From: Fulvivirga lutea
Lineage (GTDB): Bacteria; Bacteroidota; Bacteroidia; Cytophagales; Cyclobacteriaceae
DNA: 64,000 nucleotides
Direction: 5' to 3'
Assembly (NCBI RefSeq): GCF_017068455.1
Contig: NZ_CP070608.1
Location: forward strand, 792,501 to 856,500
Shown: in pieces, positions 45,420-54,603 of the stretch
Layout: every line of letters begins with the position of its first letter
Position numbering within the stretch: position 1 is the stretch's first letter
Notes under the pieces: generated by a model
Told to the model about the DNA's origin: nothing
What the model saw: the letters and a program-made list of their open reading frames with translations, nothing else
The model's database searches: none
Translations under genes and position numbers: made by a program

Positions 45420-46520
45420 ATGGCTACAAAGAAATTGTTGGTTCTAACCGGTGGAGGTGATTGTCCTGGTTTAAATGCGGTAATCCGTGGAATTGTAAAA
45501 AGAGCTAGTCGCGAAGGTAACTGGGAGGTAATTGGTAGCATCGAGGCTTTTAATGGAGTACTGAATACACCTCAGAGGCTCATGAAGTTAAATGGAGAAA
45601 CTACGGCTGGAATTCATGTGAAGGGTGGAACCATTCTAAAAACAACGAATAAAGGGAATCCTTTTGAATATGCAGTGGAAAATGAGAGTGGCGAAGTAGT
45701 GGTTACAGATCGCTCGGATGAGCTTGTAAAAAAAATTAAAGAACTAGGTGTTGAGGCGGTTATAAATATCGGTGGGGATGGGTCGCAGCGAATTTCTCAG
45801 CAGCTCTTTGAAATGGGGTTAAACATTGTAGGTGTTCCTAAAACAATCGACAATGACCTATCGGCTACAGATTTTACCTTCGGTTTTCGTACCGCTGTGC
45901 AAATTGCTACTGATAGTTTTGATAAACTGGTAACTACTGCTGAGAGTCACCATCGCGTAATGATCATGGAAGTGATGGGCCGCAATGCGGGGTGGATTGC
46001 CCTACATACAGCTATGGCCGGTGGTGCCGAAGTCTGTTTAATTCCTGAAATTCCCTATGATATTGACAAAGTAGTTCAGCGAATTAATGAAAGGTATGAA
46101 GATGGTAGAGGATTTGTAAACATTGTAATAGCAGAAGGTGCAAAGCCAAAAGATGGAACAGTTACCGCGGAAGAAAGTGATGAAGTGGGTTATGGCAATT
46201 TAAGGTTGAGAGGAGTGGCCTTTGTGTTATCGGAACAATTAAAGAAAGCGGGCTGCAAAGCTGATATTCGAGAAATGGTGTTGGGTCATACTCAAAGAGG
46301 AGGAACACCCATCGCTTTTGATAGAATTTTGGCTACCATGTTTGGAGTCAAAGCATTTGAGATGGTATTGAATAAAGAATACGGTAAAATGACTTCGTAT
46401 CGAAACAATAAAATCACTTCGGTGAACATAAAAGAGGCGATAAGCACTTATAACCTGGTGGATAAAAATTCTTTCATGGTAGAAGCAGCAAGAGGTATTG
46501 GTATGTCATTTGGTGATTAG
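45420..46520 (+). CDS. pfkA: 6-phosphofructokinase, mixed phospho-donor signature
   Basis: Glycolytic enzyme phosphorylating fructose 6-phosphate. The 366-residue protein shows TGGGDCPGLNAVIRG (10-24), GGDGS (118-122), PKTIDND (140-146; catalytic Asp144) and MEVMGRNAGWIA (183-194). At the two positions that separate donor types (E. coli 104 and 124) it has Gly, as in ATP enzymes, and Lys, as in pyrophosphate enzymes. This Gly/Lys combination occurs in actinobacterial ATP-dependent PFKs, so ATP is the likelier donor. The sensor kinase gene begins 2 bp after its stop. Confidence 0.92.
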   Translation: MATKKLLVLTGGGDCPGLNAVIRGIVKRASREGNWEVIGSIEAFNGVLNTPQRLMKLNGETTAGIHVKGGTILKTTNKGNPFEYAVENESGEVVVTDRSDELVKKIKELGVEAVINIGGDGSQRISQQLFEMGLNIVGVPKTIDNDLSATDFTFGFRTAVQIATDSFDKLVTTAESHHRVMIMEVMGRNAGWIALHTAMAGGAEVCLIPEIPYDIDKVVQRINERYEDGRGFVNIVIAEGAKPKDGTVTAEESDEVGYGNLRLRGVAFVLSEQLKKAGCKADIREMVLGHTQRGGTPIAFDRILATMFGVKAFEMVLNKEYGKMTSYRNNKITSVNIKEAISTYNLVDKNSFMVEAARGIGMSFGD

Positions 46521-46522
46521 GT

Positions 46523-48853
46523 ATGCGTTCAGTTCTGTTCATAATTGGCTTTTTCTTTTTACTATCGGAACATACCGTAGCACAACAGCCTGTAAAATTA
46601 CAAGGGCAGGAAGAAATCAATTTGAACTTTCATTTTTATTACTTTATCGATGAAACCGGTTCATTGACAAAAGAGGAAGTGGAGCTTCGAGAATTTGAAC
46701 CTGTACCCTCTACCGGGCTTCGAACAAATGCCTCTGAACAGGCAATATGGCTCAAACTAAAGGTATTGAACACGCACCACGAGAATCAGAGTTATTACCT
46801 ACAGTTTGTAGACCCTACAATTTATAAACTCTTGCTGCATGATGAAGATCAGGTATTTCGGTCCGGCATAGGTTTTCATCCCACAGAGCGGTTTATTAAT
46901 AGCCACAAACACAGTTTCTTCTTAAAACAGGCACCCGAAGTTGAAAAAGAGTATTTGATAAAGGCTACTGCTGCCATTAAAATTACCCTGGATGCCAAAC
47001 TGATTAAGCATGATGTTTACACGGAGCGCATAAGTAAAGAGCGGTTTTTTCTTGGCCTTTTTTATGGAGGAATGATCATACTTTTCATTTATAGTGTGCT
47101 GCTTCTTATAACTACAGGTCAGAGAATGTTTGCCTACTATGCAGGGTATATCTTTTTTGTGGCTCTACTCACAGGTGCTGGCGATGGAATTACAGGAGAA
47201 TTCTTGCATGCCTGGGTAAGGTGGAAAGAGGGTTATCAGGATGCAGCCTCGGCAGTAGCATCAAATGTGCTGGGCGTTATGTTTATGATTATGTTTTTAG
47301 ATGTTAAGAAATGGTCGTCCGTTTTCTATAAGTTGAATGTAGGCTTCATGTTTCTGGTGGGCATAAGTGGGATTATCCTTCTTCAACTAGAACACGATAT
47401 TATTTTTGACCTGTTAGGACTTTATGGTATTATTCAGGTTTTGTTGATGGTGTCCACATCAATTCAGGCAAAAAGAAAAAATGTACCACAGGCTGGCTAT
47501 TTTCTGGTAGCTTATATATTGTTTGGGTTTTTTATCGTATGGTTTATTCTCAGTCTTTTCAGAATTCTGCCTTACGGTTTTATTTCACAATATGCCATAC
47601 ATCTGGGGTATGGTATCAGCGTAATAGTTTTGTCTTATGGAGTAGGGGTAAGAATAAATTCGTACTATAAAAAACTACTTAAAAAGGAACAGGAAGAGCA
47701 AGAGCTTATCAAAAGAAAGAACGAAGAATTAGAGCAGCAGGTGGCCATCAGAACGGAGTTTTTAGCTGAAAAGGAAGGTAATCTCCGGTCTATCATTGAC
47801 AATAACACCAATGCTATTTGGCTAGTTAACAATAAGTATGAGTTAATAGACTACAATAACATTTTTGCAAAAGGTTGGGAGGCAGCGTATGATCAGAAGC
47901 TTGAACTAGGCAAAAGCATCATTGACCAAATGCCAGTGCAAAACCTTAAAGTTCAGTGGAAAGTACGTTACGATACCACTATGGAAGGCAAACCCGGAAC
48001 TTATTATGATCAATACATAATAGGCAATAAAACCCGGCACTACGAAATTAAAACCTTTCCAATTTTTCAGGACGATGAAGTGCGGGGAGTTTCATTGTTT
48101 TCAGCAGATATAACTGAGCGAATTGAGTGGCAAAACAAGCTTGAAAATCAAAACTTAATGCTTAAGAAGGTGAATCAGGAGCTTGACAGTTTTGTCTATA
48201 GCGCCTCGCATGATTTAAAGGCTCCCTTGGCTTCTGTCTTAGGTCTGATTAATATTTCCAGATTAGAGCAAAACCCTAAAGAGAAGGAAAAATATTACAC
48301 TATGATGGAGACTTCCATCAAAAGGCTCGATCAGTTTATTAAGGATATTATTGACTACTCACGTAATGCCAGAACGGAGAATGTGCGCGAAAAGGTAGAC
48401 CTGAAAAGTGTTATGGCTAATGTATTTGAAGACCTGAGGTACATCTATGAGAAAGAAAAAGTAGACGTTCAATTGAACATTGATCAAAAGGCTGAATTGT
48501 ATTCAGACCCAATGCGGTTGAAAGTGATAGTAAGGAATATATTGAGCAACGCATTGAAATACGGCTGCATTAAACCCAAAAAGAATATCATTGAAATAGA
48601 CGCCAGTATAAGTAAGAAAAAGGTAAACATTAGTATTAAAGATTATGGCCCTGGTATAGACAAGGTGCACCATGATCAATTATTTGACATGTTCTACCGA
48701 GCGAGTGAAAGCACTTCGGGCACTGGTTTAGGGCTTTATATTGTTAAAGAAACGGTTACTAAACTTGGAGGAAGGGTAAGTGTTTCTTCGGAGCCAAAGA
48801 AAGGAACTACTTTTAGTTTGTTTTTACCAAATGAAATTAACAATGAATCTTAG
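46523..48853 (+). CDS. 7TMR-DISM sensor histidine kinase with PAS domain
   Basis: Membrane sensor kinase of 776 residues. Signal peptide (1-20), 7TMR-DISMED2 extracellular sandwich (about 30-160; EQAIWLKLKVLN), seven-helix 7TMR-DISM region (about 175-378), coiled coil (380-415), PAS domain (about 418-535), HisKA with phospho-acceptor His563 in SASHDLKAPLASVLG, and HATPase with N box Asn676, G1 DYGPG (707-711) and G2 GTGLGL (733-738). The extracellular domain often senses carbohydrates or peptides, but the signal here is unknown. No response regulator is adjacent, so its partner is encoded elsewhere. A small lipoprotein gene overlaps its 3' end. Confidence 0.92.
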   Translation: MRSVLFIIGFFFLLSEHTVAQQPVKLQGQEEINLNFHFYYFIDETGSLTKEEVELREFEPVPSTGLRTNASEQAIWLKLKVLNTHHENQSYYLQFVDPTIYKLLLHDEDQVFRSGIGFHPTERFINSHKHSFFLKQAPEVEKEYLIKATAAIKITLDAKLIKHDVYTERISKERFFLGLFYGGMIILFIYSVLLLITTGQRMFAYYAGYIFFVALLTGAGDGITGEFLHAWVRWKEGYQDAASAVASNVLGVMFMIMFLDVKKWSSVFYKLNVGFMFLVGISGIILLQLEHDIIFDLLGLYGIIQVLLMVSTSIQAKRKNVPQAGYFLVAYILFGFFIVWFILSLFRILPYGFISQYAIHLGYGISVIVLSYGVGVRINSYYKKLLKKEQEEQELIKRKNEELEQQVAIRTEFLAEKEGNLRSIIDNNTNAIWLVNNKYELIDYNNIFAKGWEAAYDQKLELGKSIIDQMPVQNLKVQWKVRYDTTMEGKPGTYYDQYIIGNKTRHYEIKTFPIFQDDEVRGVSLFSADITERIEWQNKLENQNLMLKKVNQELDSFVYSASHDLKAPLASVLGLINISRLEQNPKEKEKYYTMMETSIKRLDQFIKDIIDYSRNARTENVREKVDLKSVMANVFEDLRYIYEKEKVDVQLNIDQKAELYSDPMRLKVIVRNILSNALKYGCIKPKKNIIEIDASISKKKVNISIKDYGPGIDKVHHDQLFDMFYRASESTSGTGLGLYIVKETVTKLGGRVSVSSEPKKGTTFSLFLPNEINNES

Positions 48854-49325
48854 ATCACTATTTGTAATAATTTGTTTATTCTTAGCTTTTGGCTGCTCTG
48901 ATATGGAGGCCGATGTACATGTAGCAAATAGAATAGCTTTGATAAATGAGCAAAAGTTGGAAGATATTCTACGATATAAAGCCGGAATGCAGTCAGAGAT
49001 GAAAAGAATCAAGAACGAGTCTAACAGCAAATCATTGGAAGAAATTGATGATAAAGTAGAAAAGATAATTAAGCTTATTTACTTAGTTAAAAAGGATCTA
49101 AACCAATATAGCAATCATGAAAAATTTGAAAGAATTTTTGAAGAGTGGCAGACAGTATTTAATAGATTAATAGTTTCAGATTACAAGATTGCTCAGGACT
49201 ACGAAAAATTTACGCCAATAATAGCTAGAGAATTTATATTATATGACATTTTAGATATCTCTAAAGAGCAATTTAATGATTATGCCTTGTCAATTGATAA
49301 GTATTATCCAGACCCAATTAATTAG
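48843..49325 (+). CDS. Small lipoprotein overlapping the sensor kinase gene, unknown
   Basis: About 160 residues from the ATG at 48843 (MNLRSLFVIICLFLAFGCSD), chosen because it gives a compact lipoprotein signal with lipobox AFGC; an ATG at 48831 adds four residues. It overlaps the kinase stop by 11 bp, so translation is probably coupled. The mature part is helical and Lys/Glu-rich (ILRYKAGMQSEMKRIKNESNSKSLEEIDDKVEKIIKLIY) and may form a coiled-coil four-helix sensor-type domain. It could be an accessory for the kinase (inference). Confidence 0.72.
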   Translation: MNLRSLFVIICLFLAFGCSDMEADVHVANRIALINEQKLEDILRYKAGMQSEMKRIKNESNSKSLEEIDDKVEKIIKLIYLVKKDLNQYSNHEKFERIFEEWQTVFNRLIVSDYKIAQDYEKFTPIIAREFILYDILDISKEQFNDYALSIDKYYPDPIN

Positions 49326-49403
49326 ATCCCAACCTTAAGGGTTCATCCATTCTCGAAACTATCATAGTCACCAATTGGTTGTAGAGAAGTAACAAGTTAT
49401 TCT

Positions 49404-49931
49404 ATGAGCAAAGCAATTTTCGGAGCGGGCTGTTTTTGGTGTATCGAAGCAGTTTTCCAGCAAATCAAAGGGGTTTCTAATATCCAGTCAGGATACATGG
49501 GCGGGAAAGTAAAAAACCCATCCTATAGGGAGGTATGTGGTGGTCTGACGGGCCATGCAGAGATTATTCAATTTGATTTTGATCCGGCAGTAGTTAGCTA
49601 CAAAGAGTTGTTGGAAATATTCTGGAAAACGCATGATCCTACCACTTTGAACAGACAAGGGGCAGATGTTGGAACTCAGTATAGATCGGTTGTTTTTTAT
49701 TTGGATGAGGAGCAAAAAGAACTGGCACAGGCTTACAAACAAAAGTTAAACGAGGCCAATGCATTTGGTAATCCTGTTGTAACTGAAATAAGTGCTGCCA
49801 AAGAGTTTTATCCAGCTGAAGATTATCATCAAAATTATTACAACGACAATAAAGACCAGCCTTACTGCACTTTTGTAGTAAAGCCTAAAGTTGATAAAGT
49901 GAAATCTGTATTTGCTGAGAAACTAAAATAG
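49404..49931 (+). CDS. msrA: Peptide-methionine (S)-S-oxide reductase MsrA
   Basis: Cytoplasmic repair enzyme reducing methionine-S-sulfoxide. The 175-residue protein has the catalytic GCFWC motif (residues 9-13; nucleophile Cys10), GYMGGKVKNPSYREVCGGLTGHAE, and TLNRQGADVGTQYRS, DYHQNYY in conserved order. Length is usual. It stands alone after a 78-bp spacer, and its stop lies inside a bidirectional hairpin. Confidence 0.96.
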   Translation: MSKAIFGAGCFWCIEAVFQQIKGVSNIQSGYMGGKVKNPSYREVCGGLTGHAEIIQFDFDPAVVSYKELLEIFWKTHDPTTLNRQGADVGTQYRSVVFYLDEEQKELAQAYKQKLNEANAFGNPVVTEISAAKEFYPAEDYHQNYYNDNKDQPYCTFVVKPKVDKVKSVFAEKLK

Positions 49932-49952
49932 CCGGGGGTTAGCCCGGCTATT
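49927..49952. terminator. Strong hairpin between convergent msrA and T9SS protein genes
   Basis: AATAGCCGGG and CCCGGCTATT form a 10-bp GC-rich stem with a 6-nt loop, overlapping the msrA stop. On the minus strand it runs into TATTTTAGTTT, so it can terminate the T9SS gene; on the plus strand the tail has no T tract. Confidence 0.75.
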
Positions 49953-49996
49953 CCAGCTGCTGTATGTTTAGCTGATAGTAAGAGAATAATGGTCTC

Positions 49997-52726
49997 TTAG
50001 TTGTGGTTTGCAAGTATTATCTTACCATGTTTCACTCCATAATCTGTTGAGATTTTGTAGGTGTACACATCACTTGGCAAATCATAGGCATCGAATCGTA
50101 TATCTAGTGTTTCGTTTTCACTTGAATGACCATTGTACAACTCTTTGACCTTCAAACCTTGTCTGTTGAATACTTCTACTTTAACAGAAGTAGATTTTGG
50201 GGTATAAATCGATACCGTTGAACTACCACTGAATGGGTTTGGATACGCATTTATTTCCATTCTTTCAGACCAGTCAACTTCCGTTGATACATTTTCATAA
50301 CTAACACACTGCCCGAATTTATATGCTACTTCAAATCCGCCATTTTCTAACTCATTGATACAATCAGGGTCGGAGCTACAAATAGTAAATGTCACTTCAA
50401 ACTGTTCTGAGAAACTACCTTCCCCAAAACCATTGATATCATCAACTTTAAATCCGTCTAGACCAGTGGTTGGGTCAAGGCCATATTCAATATGCCAGTT
50501 TTCGGAGTTTGAAACGTCTGACAAACTACCGCAAGTTGTATTGATTGTCCAATGCGATAATCCATGTACTTTGTTTCCACTATAAGTAATAACCGCATTA
50601 TAAGTATAACAGCCGTTAGATTCTTCAATTAAACTTATTTCAGTGTCAAAAGGATTGTTACAATCAGTGTTGTCATCTGAACCATCATCATTTCCATCAT
50701 CTGGATCATCGTCTGAGCCATCATCTCCAGAGTCGTCACCACTACCATCGCCATTGTCACCCCCATCTCCTGAGCCGTCTCCACTTCCATCACCATCCCC
50801 GGAATCATCCCCACTTCCATCTCCTGAACCATCATCACCTCCATCAGAATCATCACCGCTACCATCGTCACCTGAACCATCTCCAGAATCGTCATCACCA
50901 CCATCATCATTTTTACATGAAGCCGCTTCATTTCCTGCATACACTTCAAGGGTTATTGTACAGCCTTTGGCATCAGACATAGTAACTACATACATACCTG
51001 AATCGAGTGCTGTAATTACATTGCCAGTTAAGCCATTGTCCCAATCGAAGGTATACGGAGCTGTTCCTCCAGATCCCGAAACGCTTATCACAAAATCACC
51101 TTGCTCACAACTTGGATTAGATACTGCGGCAGATATAGTTACCGGACTCGGATCTACCAGGAAGTAAGCAAGACTTTTGGTACATCCAGATGCATCTTCT
51201 ATTTCTAGATTATATAATCCCGGCTCAAGGTCTGTTACAACTTGAGCGGTGCTGCCATTAGACCAATTGTAGGTATATGGTGGTGTGCCTCCGGAAACTA
51301 TAAGTTCAATACTTCCATCATTCGCACCGGCACATGTTGGTTGTGAAACAATACTGTTGGCCGGAAACGTGTTAGTCTGAACTCTAAAAGTGGAACTTAT
51401 ATCGCAACCCGTAGCATCTGTTACTGTTACAGAATACTGACCAGCTGCCAAATTCGAAATATCTTCTGTTGCCTCGCCATTCGACCAGTTAAATGTGTAA
51501 GGCTCTTCGCCTCCCACAACAGTTAAGTCAATGGAACCACTATTATCTTCTATACATGCTGTTGGGCTACTTACCGCTGACAGTCTGATCGGATTATTTT
51601 CATTTACAAAAAAGTTTCGGGAAGAAAAGCATCCATTGGCATCGGTAACAACTACATTATAATTGCCTTGTGAAAGTCCGGATAAATCTTCCGTAGCGTC
51701 ACCATTCGACCATTGGAAAGTATAGGGACCAGTACCACCATCGATAGTTATATCAATAGAACCATTAACAGTAGAGCAACCAGTGTTGGTTACATTTCCA
51801 TTTACATTGATAAATACTGAGTTTTCTACCAAAGCAGGAGCCGTGGTAGTACAGCCATTGGCATCAGTTACATTTAATAAGTAATAACCACCACCCACGG
51901 CCGGCAAGTCTTCGCTCGTAACACCGTTAGACCATGAAAATGTATAAGGCGCTACACCGCCCGAGATAGTTGCATCAACCGAGCCATCTGTTTGACCAGC
52001 GCATGATGCTTCAGTGATTATAAAATCTATTGTAATAGCTTCCGGAGAAGTTATCTCTGCACTTAATTCCAGTGTTTCGCCAGTTGCATCTGTAATTGTT
52101 ACAGTGTATTCTCCATTGGGTAAATTGTTAATGTCGGAGCCGGATGCACCGTTAGACCATGCATATGAAAAAGGCTCAACACCATCAATAATGTTTACTG
52201 AAATGGAACCTGAAAAATCATCAGTACAGTTGTTTTGAACCACTGTTAAATCCGCTTCAAGGTTGGTACAGCTGTGTTCTACATCTTCATAGTACACACA
52301 TGTTGCTGCCTTATATGCTACTTGTGGCGCATAGCAATCTGCTCCGGAATCACAGGAACCTTCGCATAATGTGTAAGTAACAGTAAATGTACCTGGCTCT
52401 TCACCAAAGCCCTGAATGTCATCAACCTTAAAGCCACTGATGCCGCTAGTAGGGTCGGTGCCATACTCAATTTTCCAATTTTCCGAATTAGATACATTGG
52501 TAATTTCAGCACAAGTAGGTAACCCTACAGAATAGTGAGATAGCGCATGTTTACAACTGCCATCGGCTGTAATTTGCAAAGTATACGTAGTGCAACCTTC
52601 ACCTGAAGATTCTGCACTTAGCACTTCGGAATGAAAACAACTAACTCCACAATCTTTGGAGTAAGCAGTATTGCTAACTGATAATAACCAACACAGAACA
52701 ACATAGACACTTAACACTTTCTTCAT
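49997..52726 (-). CDS. Large T9SS-secreted protein: duplicated Cys-rich domain flanking six SprB repeats and a D/G/S linker
   Basis: A 909-residue secreted protein, probably surface-exposed. Order: signal peptide (ends TAYSKD); Cys-rich domain A (about 24-150) with SENWKIEYGTDPTSG and GFKVDDIQGFGE; six SprB repeats (about 156-600), each ending in WSNG...D(A/S)xGC wording; an Asp/Gly/Ser linker (about 606-687); a second copy A' (about 688-815) with SENWHIEYGLDPTTG and GFKVDDINGFGE; and a type A T9SS sorting domain (INAYPNPFSGSSTV to the end). SprB repeats are known from the Flavobacterium gliding adhesin, so adhesion or motility is a reasonable guess. The domain pair is not one I recognise by name. 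Confidence 0.88.
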   Translation of the reverse strand: MKKVLSVYVVLCWLLSVSNTAYSKDCGVSCFHSEVLSAESSGEGCTTYTLQITADGSCKHALSHYSVGLPTCAEITNVSNSENWKIEYGTDPTSGISGFKVDDIQGFGEEPGTFTVTYTLCEGSCDSGADCYAPQVAYKAATCVYYEDVEHSCTNLEADLTVVQNNCTDDFSGSISVNIIDGVEPFSYAWSNGASGSDINNLPNGEYTVTITDATGETLELSAEITSPEAITIDFIITEASCAGQTDGSVDATISGGVAPYTFSWSNGVTSEDLPAVGGGYYLLNVTDANGCTTTAPALVENSVFINVNGNVTNTGCSTVNGSIDITIDGGTGPYTFQWSNGDATEDLSGLSQGNYNVVVTDANGCFSSRNFFVNENNPIRLSAVSSPTACIEDNSGSIDLTVVGGEEPYTFNWSNGEATEDISNLAAGQYSVTVTDATGCDISSTFRVQTNTFPANSIVSQPTCAGANDGSIELIVSGGTPPYTYNWSNGSTAQVVTDLEPGLYNLEIEDASGCTKSLAYFLVDPSPVTISAAVSNPSCEQGDFVISVSGSGGTAPYTFDWDNGLTGNVITALDSGMYVVTMSDAKGCTITLEVYAGNEAASCKNDDGGDDDSGDGSGDDGSGDDSDGGDDGSGDGSGDDSGDGDGSGDGSGDGGDNGDGSGDDSGDDGSDDDPDDGNDDGSDDNTDCNNPFDTEISLIEESNGCYTYNAVITYSGNKVHGLSHWTINTTCGSLSDVSNSENWHIEYGLDPTTGLDGFKVDDINGFGEGSFSEQFEVTFTICSSDPDCINELENGGFEVAYKFGQCVSYENVSTEVDWSERMEINAYPNPFSGSSTVSIYTPKSTSVKVEVFNRQGLKVKELYNGHSSENETLDIRFDAYDLPSDVYTYKISTDYGVKHGKIILANHN
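50666..50911 (-). repeat. Asp/Gly/Ser low-complexity linker
   Basis: Codes about 82 residues made almost only of D, G and S in GDGSGDD-like units, resembling calcium-binding or spacer linkers (thrombospondin type 3-like composition). It separates the SprB repeats from the second Cys-rich domain. The DNA is made of short imperfect repeats and is a likely site for length variation. It creates a long Ser/Pro shadow frame on the plus strand. Confidence 0.8.
50927..52261 (-). repeat. Six tandem SprB repeats
   Basis: Each unit is about 72-75 residues with the pattern C-x(5-7)-GSI(D/E)-x-GG-x-x-PYTF-x-WSNG-x(10-14)-G-x-Y-x-V-x-V-TDA-x-GC. Units begin near residues 156, 231, 305, 380, 454 and 529. 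The first unit has lost its terminal Cys (DATGETLE) and the last has DNG for SNG. This is the HYR/SprB repeat class of gliding and adhesion proteins. Confidence 0.85.
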
Positions 52727-52846
52727 CCTTCAAACTATTTAGTACCAATGAATAGGCGTTCAATAGCAAAGGTGAACAGGCATTAAGCCAAAGTGTATTG
52801 TCTATCGTTAAGTAGTATTATTTGACGTTTAGTGGAAGTTATTTTA

Positions 52847-53389
52847 TTATAAACTATCGAGAAATTCCTCCATAGCTTCCATTTTTTCATCCGTATATTC
52901 ACCGGATGTAGCATAGGCTATTTTACCATCTTTGTCCACAAGAAATAAGTAGGGAACATCTTTCTTATCGAACTCCAGTGCATCCTTATAAGGCTTTAAA
53001 CTGCCTTTGTAAAACAAAATGTTAGGCACAAGAAGCGGGTCTAATTCTTCAGCTGTTTTCCGTTTAGCAGTGCCGGTTGCTGCAGCTTTAACTCCGGTAA
53101 ACATGGGCACAAAGAACACGTTAATATCGTACGAAAAGGAAGCAAAAACACCGGTGGCTTCTTTAATAAACTTATTGTAAACAGGACTAAACCAGCTAGT
53201 CAAATCCTTTTCAGCTTTCTTAGAATAAGCCAGTGCCAGTAGCGTGTATTTGTCCTGAACATCCACAGGAATATTTATTACTTTATCTTCAACCGTTTCT
53301 GTTTCCATATCAGGAAAGGGTGTTCCTTCGATTTGTGCAAAAAGGTTAAAAGCAAATACAGACAGACAAAGGGATAATAAGAATTTCAT
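52847..53389 (-). CDS. Secreted thioredoxin-fold protein without a CXXC site
   Basis: A 180-residue exported protein: signal peptide ending NLFAQ, then a thioredoxin-like order (TPFPDMETETVEDKVINIP; KYTLLALAYSKKAEKDLTSWFSPVYNKF; VPYLFLVDKDGKIAYATSGEYTDEKMEAMEEFLDSL). Pro in DVPYLFLVDKDG fits the cis-Pro of the fold. No Cys is visible at the active-site position, so it cannot be a thiol oxidoreductase of the usual kind; the wording resembles ATP10-like chaperones. Function unknown. Probably monocistronic. Confidence 0.75.
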   Translation of the reverse strand: MKFLLSLCLSVFAFNLFAQIEGTPFPDMETETVEDKVINIPVDVQDKYTLLALAYSKKAEKDLTSWFSPVYNKFIKEATGVFASFSYDINVFFVPMFTGVKAAATGTAKRKTAEELDPLLVPNILFYKGSLKPYKDALEFDKKDVPYLFLVDKDGKIAYATSGEYTDEKMEAMEEFLDSL

Positions 53390-53428
53390 AAGTTGGTTTT
53401 ATTTAAATACGATTTAAAATCAAATTTA

Positions 53429-54163
53429 TTATGGCATGTTCCTCATGCGAGTTTCAACTTCTTCTTCATCTTTCATTAAAGAAACAATGATCGAAGTATC
53501 CGTTTTTCCATAATGATATGGATAAAGAATCTTTGGTTTAAATGCCTTAGCGGCATCTGCCACCATTTCAGGAGTCATGGTATAGGGCAAGTTCATAGGC
53601 AAGAAAGCAATATCTATATTTTCAAGTGCCTTCATTTCAGGTGTGTTCTCCGTGTCGCCACCAATGAATATGCGCTTATTGCCAATGGTTAACACATAAC
53701 TGTTACATGTTCCTTTTGGATGATAGAATTCTCCGTTATCTCTTGTGTGAACTAAATTATAAGCAGGAATAGCTTCTATGTTTATATTTTTAAAATCTGT
53801 TGATTCACCATTTGGCAGGACAGTACCAAGTCCTAATTTGTCTACACTGAGTTGAGTAGAGATAATTTTAGTATCATCTGTTTTAATTTTATCCACCGCA
53901 TCTGGATTGCAATGGTCACCATGGTGGTGAGTGATCAAAATCAAATCTGCATCATTCATAGTCTCGTAATCCGCTTCTCTTGATGATGGGTCTATATGGA
54001 TGACATTACCATCATATTTAAACACTAAAGAGCCATGGCCTACAAAAGTGATTTCTAATTCTTTTCCATCACCAGTGTCAAATTTATCTACTTCATACTC
54101 TTGTGAGTATGCCGCAGCAGAGCACAGTACAATCGAAAATATGGAAGCAATTATTTTAACCAT
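53429..54163 (-). CDS. Secreted metallo-beta-lactamase-fold hydrolase (UlaG-like)
   Basis: A 244-residue exported MBL-fold protein. Signal peptide ends AAAYSQ. Metal ligands: THHHGDH (residues 78-84), further His in YNLVHTRDN, Asp in FIGGDTENTP and His in ILYPYHYGKTD. The opening LEITFVGHGSLVFKYDGNVIHIDP is typical of the UlaG/YcbL-type group. The substrate is unknown. It overlaps the upstream GNAT gene by 13 bp, so the two form an operon. Confidence 0.88.
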   Translation of the reverse strand: MVKIIASIFSIVLCSAAAYSQEYEVDKFDTGDGKELEITFVGHGSLVFKYDGNVIHIDPSSREADYETMNDADLILITHHHGDHCNPDAVDKIKTDDTKIISTQLSVDKLGLGTVLPNGESTDFKNINIEAIPAYNLVHTRDNGEFYHPKGTCNSYVLTIGNKRIFIGGDTENTPEMKALENIDIAFLPMNLPYTMTPEMVADAAKAFKPKILYPYHYGKTDTSIIVSLMKDEEEVETRMRNMP

Positions 54164-54603
54164 TCGTAAAGTTTGTAGTGTTCACCATTCATGCCAAGTT
54201 TTTCATATACAGCCTGCGCTGATTTATTTTCCCGCTCCACATACAAACGGATGCCCACTAGTTCAGGGTCTTCTTTCACAAGGTTTTGAATGTATTGATA
54301 TAACTCTTTGAATATTCCTTTGCCTCTGTGTTCTTTCTTAACAAATACGGATTGAATCCAATAAACTGTTCCGTTTCGCCACTCACTCCATTCAGGAGTA
54401 ATTAGCAAGCAGGCGATTACTTCATCTTCATTTTCCGTAACAACATAGTATTTGCCTTTTCCAGGGTCTTCGAAAACAGCCTCAATGCCTAAAATAATTT
54501 TTTCTTTATCAAGATGGAGCCCTTCAGTTTCAAGGGCCATTGCAGCTTGAAAATCAGCAATAATTTCCAGCTCTTTGAATTTTGCGGGTCTAACTCTGCT
54601 CAC
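54151..54603 (-). CDS. GNAT-family N-acetyltransferase
   Basis: A 150-residue cytoplasmic acetyltransferase. The acetyl-CoA-binding segment IQSVFVKKEHRGKGIFKELYQYIQNL (R-G-K-G-I loop, about residues 88-113) and the C-terminal NKSAQAVYEKLGMNGEHYKLYEW are classic GNAT features. The substrate cannot be assigned. Starts the two-gene operon with the MBL-fold gene. Confidence 0.9.
   Translation of the reverse strand: MSRVRPAKFKELEIIADFQAAMALETEGLHLDKEKIILGIEAVFEDPGKGKYYVVTENEDEVIACLLITPEWSEWRNGTVYWIQSVFVKKEHRGKGIFKELYQYIQNLVKEDPELVGIRLYVERENKSAQAVYEKLGMNGEHYKLYEWLK

Noticed and set aside
50643-51167. Long plus-strand Ser/Pro-rich open frame
   Set aside because: It is the antisense shadow of the Asp/Gly/Ser linker and SprB repeats of the minus-strand T9SS protein, with no signal peptide or independent start context.
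50666-52261. Repeat tract as a possible CRISPR array
   Set aside because: Repeats are coding, about 220 bp apart and degenerate at DNA level; no direct repeats with unique spacers occur here or elsewhere in the window.
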